DNA from: Chromatiales bacterium
Lineage (GTDB): Bacteria; Pseudomonadota; Gammaproteobacteria; CAMYNG01
DNA length: 6,195 nucleotides
NCBI GenBank assembly: GCA_026990045.1
Contig: JALSIK010000030.1
Location: forward strand, 1 to 6,195
Direction of reading: 5' to 3'
Part shown: positions 1-4,518 of the stretch, one piece after another
How the letters are laid out: the number at the start of each line of letters is the position of its first letter
Numbering within the stretch: the first letter of the stretch is position 1
Made by a program: the position numbers and the translations under genes
Notes under the pieces: generated by a model
Told to the model about the DNA's origin: nothing
Databases searched by the model: none
Seen by the model: the letters and a program-made list of their open reading frames with translations, nothing else

Positions 1-2420
1 CTTACCTGGACACCACTAAGCACCAGTTTGCCATCAATGTCGCAAGCGTTGACGATCAGGTTCCCCTTTACCGTGGCCATCCGTCCCTCCAAGTCTCCGG
101 ACAACGTTACGTCCAGAAGATGCACGCCACCGCTGCGCGTGCGCAGGTGGCGTAAATCGAGCCTTCGCCCGTTGACATCCCGGAGCACGGTGCCGTGCTG
201 CGCGTCCGCCGCGTACAACACCACGTCGTTCGAGGTTGTGCGGATGGCAGTGGCATAGATCTCGCCCTCGATGGTCGCATCTTTCATATCGATGGCGCCC
301 TCAGGCACGCGCCCGCTGCCGGAGAGGCTTTCCGTGTAGATCCGGCCGTGGGCGCTGACCGAATCGAGACGCATGTCACCCCTGACGCGGGCGCGACGCA
401 GATTGATTCCTTGCTCAACCCTGAGCTTCGCCAGGATCAGGGATCCCGGGCAATCGACTCCCTGGAGCTTGAGGTAGCCATGGAGGTGAAGCCCCGGGAA
501 CCATTTGCCCTCCGACATTCCGGCAAGCAGCGCCGACAGGGCGGCGGCTGTCTTGCCGTCCCTTATCTCCACCCCCTCGCCGGTCACCGTGAGCGCCCGC
601 GGAATGGTGGTCTTGAAGTCCCGCCACTTGGCGACCGCAGGGAGATCCCCGTCAGACTTGTCTGTCCAATACCTCAGGAGGTCGCCGCCATCGCGGCTGT
701 CACTGCCGAACCCTTCTCCGAGGACGCGAAGGAAATCCAGAAACTGCTTACTCTCAATCCGGTACGGCGGCAGCGCCACATCCTCGACCGAAAAAAGTCC
801 GCACCCGGCGAGCACGGCCGCCGTTGCAGGAAGCTGTCCCTCCATTGGCTCGTCATCGACCATCTCGACCAAGCCGTTTTCTTTTATAGTGAAATCGGCC
901 TTGAATTCCTGTTCGGAGTAGAAGACCTGGACTCCCTTCACGTACCAAAGCTTCTCGCTCTCGGACCATTCAACCCGGCCCTCTTCGATGGGCTCCACGA
1001 CGGTGAAGGTAGGGATGCCCTCTTCCTTCTCTCCGCGCAAGGAACTGCAGAAGTACTGGAGATAATCCGCAATGTGCGAAGAGCCGATGCCAGTGCTACC
1101 CCCGGCCTTGCCGTTGTCGTTGTCGCTCGCATCCTTACTGTTGCGAAGCTCGCGGAAAAGCTTGTACATTCGCCCGCTTGTCCAGTTCAGGGGAACCAGC
1201 TCGACACCCCTGCCTTCGGTTTTCATCAGTATGATGCAGCGGGCGCGCTCATAGCCCGCCAGCAGGTTGCCTTGCCGCTCTCCCTGTTTCTCTTCCTCGC
1301 CGCCCTGCGCGCGATCGGCCACCCGCGGCCGGAAAAATTCGCATAGAAACGCGACCCGGTCTTGTATCTCGCACCATTTCAGCTGGCGAGCCCGCACGAA
1401 GGCGTGCTCGTCCGTCAGCAACCTTTGCAGATCCGTGCTGTCTTCCGCCAGGACCGCCAGCCTGTTCGCGGTGAGGAAACCGACAGCATCCTGGTCCTCC
1501 ACCAGGTGACGCAGGGCGTCGCGGGGGAACTCCTGGCCGACGCGCAGCGCCCACCAGTTGGCCGGACCCAGCGGGACATCGGCATCATGCTGGCCGCCTT
1601 CGTCCGGGTCCGTCTTTATCGTTGTCCGGGCAAAGCTCTGCAGAGCAGTGGCGAACGCAGGGGGCTCTTCCCGGGAAGGCTCATCCTCCAGCATCTCGAC
1701 ACCGCCATCAGGGTTCACCCGCATGCGGGTTTTGAAGACCTGCCCTGCATATACCACCCGCACGTCGGCCATCCACTCGTTGTCCTTTTCCCCGTATTCA
1801 ATACTGCGGCCGTCGTCGAGCAGCAGGAAAGTGCCCTCCTCACCCGCGATGGAGTCGGAAAAGAAATCGAGGTAGACCCATGCCCGTTTCTTCCACTCCT
1901 CCCGTTCCTTTTCCCCTTGCCCCTGCCCCGCGCCCGATTCCGGAAAAAGCTCGATCCGGTACTGCATGTTGAGCCAGTGCAGGGGCACGCTGGACCAATC
2001 GAGACCCACCATCCGGCCGGCAAATTTCTTGTTGTCCATGTCTACCGCTGCCACGAAGCGGGCGCGCGCATGCCTCTTGCAGTCAAACAGCTCGAACAGC
2101 CATGCCTCGCCCTGGGGCGGGTGGTAGAAAGGCAACCTGCGCGCGCATACCGCGTGGCCGTCCGATAACTGGAAGTCCCCGTCCACCATCTCCAACCGCT
2201 CGGCTCCCAGTGCCTCCTTCAATTTGCTAATGATTTCGCTGTTCGGCTGTGCGGCAGATTCCGGTTCCCTGCCTGTCCTGGCGTCGGATGAAAACCACTT
2301 GCGCTGACTGGATTCCTGCCGGCGGGTCAGCACCGCACGGCAGTCAGGACTCAGTTCCTTGCCTTCGTGGACGATGAACCAGCCGTAACCCGGCTCCGTC
2401 ACATGGGTGTCGTCGTTCAT
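1..2420 (-). CDS. Unrecognised large protein: two divergent repeated modules plus beta-solenoid-like C-terminal region (3' end outside window)
   Basis: I do not recognise this family. Translation from ATG 2420 stays open for 806 codons and leaves the window with no stop. The start is supported by AGGAG 9 nt upstream and by the ATGA overlap with the protease gene before it. No signal peptide or membrane segment is visible, so it is probably cytosolic. Residues about 96-250 and 350-527 are divergent copies of one module. The best pair is W216-P248 against W492-P525, with 14 identities over 33 aligned positions and both ending VEM-x-x-DEP. Each copy carries a hydrophilic insert at the same place (about 162-178 and 427-446). 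From about 640 to the edge the chain shows 10-11 residue repeats of alternating hydrophobic residues ending in Gly, such as INLRRARVRG and NLIVNACDIDG, typical of a beta-solenoid. Base composition is lower in G+C than both proteases. A role as adaptor, scaffold, sensor or substrate of the proteases is inferred from the operon only. Confidence 0.92.
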   Translation of the reverse strand, partial: MNDDTHVTEPGYGWFIVHEGKELSPDCRAVLTRRQESSQRKWFSSDARTGREPESAAQPNSEIISKLKEALGAERLEMVDGDFQLSDGHAVCARRLPFYHPPQGEAWLFELFDCKRHARARFVAAVDMDNKKFAGRMVGLDWSSVPLHWLNMQYRIELFPESGAGQGQGEKEREEWKKRAWVYLDFFSDSIAGEEGTFLLLDDGRSIEYGEKDNEWMADVRVVYAGQVFKTRMRVNPDGGVEMLEDEPSREEPPAFATALQSFARTTIKTDPDEGGQHDADVPLGPANWWALRVGQEFPRDALRHLVEDQDAVGFLTANRLAVLAEDSTDLQRLLTDEHAFVRARQLKWCEIQDRVAFLCEFFRPRVADRAQGGEEEKQGERQGNLLAGYERARCIILMKTEGRGVELVPLNWTSGRMYKLFRELRNSKDASDNDNGKAGGSTGIGSSHIADYLQYFCSSLRGEKEEGIPTFTVVEPIEEGRVEWSESEKLWYVKGVQVFYSEQEFKADFTIKENGLVEMVDDEPMEGQLPATAAVLAGCGLFSVEDVALPPYRIESKQFLDFLRVLGEGFGSDSRDGGDLLRYWTDKSDGDLPAVAKWRDFKTTIPRALTVTGEGVEIRDGKTAAALSALLAGMSEGKWFPGLHLHGYLKLQGVDCPGSLILAKLRVEQGINLRRARVRGDMRLDSVSAHGRIYTESLSGSGRVPEGAIDMKDATIEGEIYATAIRTTSNDVVLYAADAQHGTVLRDVNGRRLDLRHLRTRSGGVHLLDVTLSGDLEGRMATVKGNLIVNACDIDGKLVLSGVQV
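3..503 (-). other. Beta-solenoid-like repeat region of the third gene (residues about 640-806, continuing off the window)
   Basis: At least ten short repeats of about 10-11 residues follow one another, with alternating hydrophobic residues, a small residue or Ala in the middle and Gly at the end. Examples are INLRRARVRG, AIDMKDATIEG, GVHLLDVTLSG and NLIVNACDIDG. The spacing is interrupted near residues 727-760 by a longer loop. The pattern resembles the right-handed beta-helices of pentapeptide-like and related repeat proteins. Such surfaces usually bind proteins or polymers. No catalytic motif is visible. Confidence 0.7.
840..1373 (-). repeat. Module 2 of the internal duplication in the third gene (residues about 350-527)
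   Basis: This copy shows VPLNW, MYKLFREL, a Ser/Asp/Asn/Gly-rich insert (about 427-446), YLQYF and the core W492-P525 ending VEMVDDEP, followed by LPATAAVL. The order matches module 1. The insert sits at the equivalent place but has unrelated, low-complexity sequence, as expected of a flexible loop. An additional hydrophilic run (about 368-385) precedes it. The outer limits are approximate. Confidence 0.65.
1671..2135 (-). repeat. Module 1 of the internal duplication in the third gene (residues about 96-250)
   Basis: Shared landmarks with module 2, in order, are: a hydrophobic strand and the VPLHW segment; YRIELF; a hydrophilic Gly/Glu/Lys-rich insert (about 162-178); YLDFF; and the core W216-P248 ending VEMLEDEP. 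After the core both modules continue into a Pro-Ala segment (PPAFATAL here). Outside the core the copies are strongly diverged, so the outer limits are approximate. Confidence 0.65.
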
Positions 2421-4477
2421 GGCTCGGTGCTCCTGTCAGTGGATGGGGGCCCCGCCCCCTCTGCCCGTGGCCGTGCCGCGGAGGCCAGCCGGATCACCTC
2501 GGCGCCGCTGAGTTCCTGCCGCTCCACCAGCGCCGCGGCGATGGCTTCCAGCGCCGGGCGGTGCGCCCGCAGCGATGCCACCACGCGCCCGTATTCCCCC
2601 TCCAGCAGGCGCGCCACCTGGTCCCGCCGCCGCGCCCCGGCCGGCCGCGGGAGCGCGGGCCACCACAGCAACGAGGTCCCGCCGAGGCCGGTGCTCCCCA
2701 GGAGATGGCCGGCCAGGGCGGTGGCCCGGGCCAGGTCGCTGTCGTGCCCGTGGCGGCCGGCGAGGTGGGAAACGCCCTGCCCGCCGTAGATCACCTCTTC
2801 CGCGGCCCGCCCCGCCAGCATCACGCCCAGCCGGTGCAGGTAATCGTCCCGCGTGGCCGAGGGGTGATCGTCTGCGGTGGCGGCCAGGTAGCCCACGCGC
2901 CCGTCGCTGCGCGGGGTGATGGCCACGTAGGCGATGTCCTCCCCGCGCGACGGGCCCAGGACCCGGGCCAGGGCATGGCCGGCCTCGTGCACGGCCAGGC
3001 GCCGCAGGGCCTCGCCCTCCAGCGGGCGGCGCGGGCCGTCGCCGCGCGGCTTGCGCAACACCTCGGCCACCAGGTGGGCCTGGCGGATGCGGCCGCCGTC
3101 CCGCCGCGCCCGGCGGGCCGCGCCGCGGACGAAGAACTCCACGTCGGCCCCGGTGAGGCCGAAGGACAACCCGGCCAGTTCCTCCACGTCCACGTCGCCG
3201 GCGAGCCGGCCCGCGGTCTCGTGGGGTGCGAGATGGAAACGGTAGATGCGGGCCAGCGCCGCCACCGTGGGATACGGCACCCGCACCACCTGGTCCAGGC
3301 GCCCGGCGCGGCGCAGGGCGGGATCCACCGCCTCCTCGTGGTTGGTGGCGGCGATGACCACCACCTGCTCCCGCTCGCCGAAGCCGTCGAGCTGCTCCAG
3401 CAGCATGTTCACCACCGGCGTCTGGTAGGCGATCTCGTGGCCGCTGAAGCGCTCGCGGCTGCCGATGGAGTCCATCTCGTCGATGAACAGGATGGCCGGC
3501 TGGTAACGGCGGGCCTCGTCGAAGGCATCGCGGATGTTGGCCAGATGCTGGCCCAGGTTTTCCACCGCCTGCCACTCGGCGGCGCTGGCGACCACGAACT
3601 TCACCCCGCACTCGCGGGCCAGGGCCCGCGCCAGCGTGGTCTTGCCGGTCCCGGGCGGGCCCACCAGCAGCATGCCGCGGTCCACCTCCGACCACGGGAT
3701 GGCGCCGGCGCGGGCCAGCGCGATGTCGCGCACCAGGTCCCGCGCCACGGCCCGGGCCTCGCCCAGCCCGTGCAGGTCGTCCAGCGCCGGGGCGTCCTCG
3801 GCCGAGAGGTTGCGCAGGCGCCGCTGCACCCGTTCCCGGACGTAGTCGGCGGCCGCCTGGGCCTCGTAGCCCTGCCGCGCCGGCTGCTGGAGGTCGGTGG
3901 GCTCGGCGAAGTCGCGCCACCGGCCGGCGTCTCCCTCCCCGCCGGGTAGCGGGGCGCCGAACAGGTGCCGGAACACCTGCTCCAGGATGCCGGCGCCCGC
4001 CGCGGGCAGGGACAGGAACAGGTCCACCCGCTGCAGGTAGTCGGCGGGCACGTCGCCGCGCCGCCGGCAGCCCATGAGCACGGGATTGTCGGTGGTATCG
4101 AGATCGTGCAGCAGGACCAGGGGTTCTTCCGGGGCCGGTTCCTCGTGAAAGGACAGCACCAGGGTACGCTGGCGGTCGAACCGCGCCGCCAGCCCGCCGT
4201 GGCCCGACAGCAGCGAGGGGATGGCATCCGGCTCCCCGAAGGGGCCCGCCTCCTGCACCAGTTCCGCCACCAGGTGCTCGGCATAGGGCTGGCGGCTCTC
4301 CAGCAGCACCACCGGGCGCACGCGGTCCAGGTAGATGACGAAGGCCTCCAGCCCGGTCCGCCCGCCGGTGCCGCCCGGCACCAGGGCGTCGAGATCCAGC
4401 GCCGCCAGCGCCTGTTCCAGCTGGGCCCGGCACCACTGCAGGGCAATGGCGTGATCGTGCGTGGCGGCGCGGGTCAC
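2417..4477 (-). CDS. Soluble FtsH-like AAA+ ATPase / M41 zinc metalloprotease, copy B (complete, 686 aa)
   Basis: Complete paralogue of the upstream protease, predicted to unfold and degrade proteins in the cytosol. Residues 1-175 form an N-terminal domain without a membrane helix that resembles a degenerate AAA fold. A charged helical linker covers about 205-260. Walker A GPPGTGKT is at 273-280, Walker B ILFIDE at 329-334, sensor 1 Asn at 379, the arginine pair at 390 and 393, HEAGH at 497-501 (catalytic Glu498) and the SDLARAT Asp at 581. The tail ERQELSGAEV closes the M41 domain, and the last 20 residues look disordered. I chose GTG 4477 because GGAGG lies 6 nt upstream and the alignment with copy A starts after it. 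ATG 4546 and ATG 5041 add arginine-rich sequence overlapping copy A. Pore-loop position 307 is Asn instead of an aromatic. The length is close to ordinary FtsH (about 640 residues), but the N-terminal part is quite different. Its stop overlaps the next start as ATGA. A mixed hexamer with copy A is possible but inferred. Confidence 0.95.
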   Translation of the reverse strand: MTRAATHDHAIALQWCRAQLEQALAALDLDALVPGGTGGRTGLEAFVIYLDRVRPVVLLESRQPYAEHLVAELVQEAGPFGEPDAIPSLLSGHGGLAARFDRQRTLVLSFHEEPAPEEPLVLLHDLDTTDNPVLMGCRRRGDVPADYLQRVDLFLSLPAAGAGILEQVFRHLFGAPLPGGEGDAGRWRDFAEPTDLQQPARQGYEAQAAADYVRERVQRRLRNLSAEDAPALDDLHGLGEARAVARDLVRDIALARAGAIPWSEVDRGMLLVGPPGTGKTTLARALARECGVKFVVASAAEWQAVENLGQHLANIRDAFDEARRYQPAILFIDEMDSIGSRERFSGHEIAYQTPVVNMLLEQLDGFGEREQVVVIAATNHEEAVDPALRRAGRLDQVVRVPYPTVAALARIYRFHLAPHETAGRLAGDVDVEELAGLSFGLTGADVEFFVRGAARRARRDGGRIRQAHLVAEVLRKPRGDGPRRPLEGEALRRLAVHEAGHALARVLGPSRGEDIAYVAITPRSDGRVGYLAATADDHPSATRDDYLHRLGVMLAGRAAEEVIYGGQGVSHLAGRHGHDSDLARATALAGHLLGSTGLGGTSLLWWPALPRPAGARRRDQVARLLEGEYGRVVASLRAHRPALEAIAAALVERQELSGAEVIRLASAARPRAEGAGPPSTDRSTEP
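2430..2434 (-). promoter_or_regulatory. Shine-Dalgarno site of the large third gene, inside the end of protease copy B
   Basis: The minus strand reads AGGAG, with a 9-nt spacer before ATG 2420. It lies within the last codons of copy B, whose TGA stop (2419-2417) overlaps the ATG as ATGA. This layout suggests translational coupling, so that the third protein is made in proportion to copy B. Confidence 0.75.
3284..3310. repeat. 27-bp exact direct repeat, copy in protease B
   Basis: This stretch is identical over 27 bp to 5346-5372 in protease copy A. On the minus strand it encodes RAGRLDQVV, the arginine-finger segment of the second region of homology. It is the longest exact match I found by eye between the two genes. 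It fits paralogy under strong protein constraint, or a small conversion tract. Confidence 0.85.
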
Positions 4478-4518
4478 GCCCGCCCTCCCCGCTCTCCGGC
4501 GCACCGGGCGGCCCCCAT
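4474..4518 (-). other. Possible 14-codon bridging mini-ORF between the two protease genes
   Basis: The stop of copy A (TGA, 4520-4518) shares its last base with an ATG (4518-4516). That ATG opens a frame encoding MGAARCAGERGGRA, whose own TGA (4476-4474) overlaps the GTG start of copy B as GTGA. A purine-rich GGGGGAG lies 4 nt before the ATG. The chain of overlaps could pass ribosomes from copy A to copy B by reinitiation. The peptide itself is arginine- and glycine-rich and unlikely to matter. In DNA this GC-rich the arrangement may be chance. Confidence 0.25.
4484..4488 (-). promoter_or_regulatory. Shine-Dalgarno site of protease copy B
   Basis: The minus strand reads GGAGG here (within GGGGAGGG, 4490-4483), leaving a 6-nt spacer before the GTG at 4477. 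This perfect site decides the start of copy B against the upstream in-frame ATG codons, which would overlap copy A. Confidence 0.8.

Noticed and set aside
195..1346. Long plus-strand open frame (383 codons)
   Set aside because: It is antisense to the third gene. It lacks a recognisable protein pattern, while the minus strand has repeats, a ribosome site and an operon overlap.
1362..2168. Long plus-strand open frame (268 codons)
   Set aside because: Same reason: an antisense shadow of the third gene, rich in His, Arg and Pro with no domain seen.
2561..3949. Plus-strand open frame of 462 codons opposite protease B
   Set aside because: It is the antisense of highly conserved AAA and M41 codons. 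Long false frames of this kind are normal in DNA above 70% G+C.
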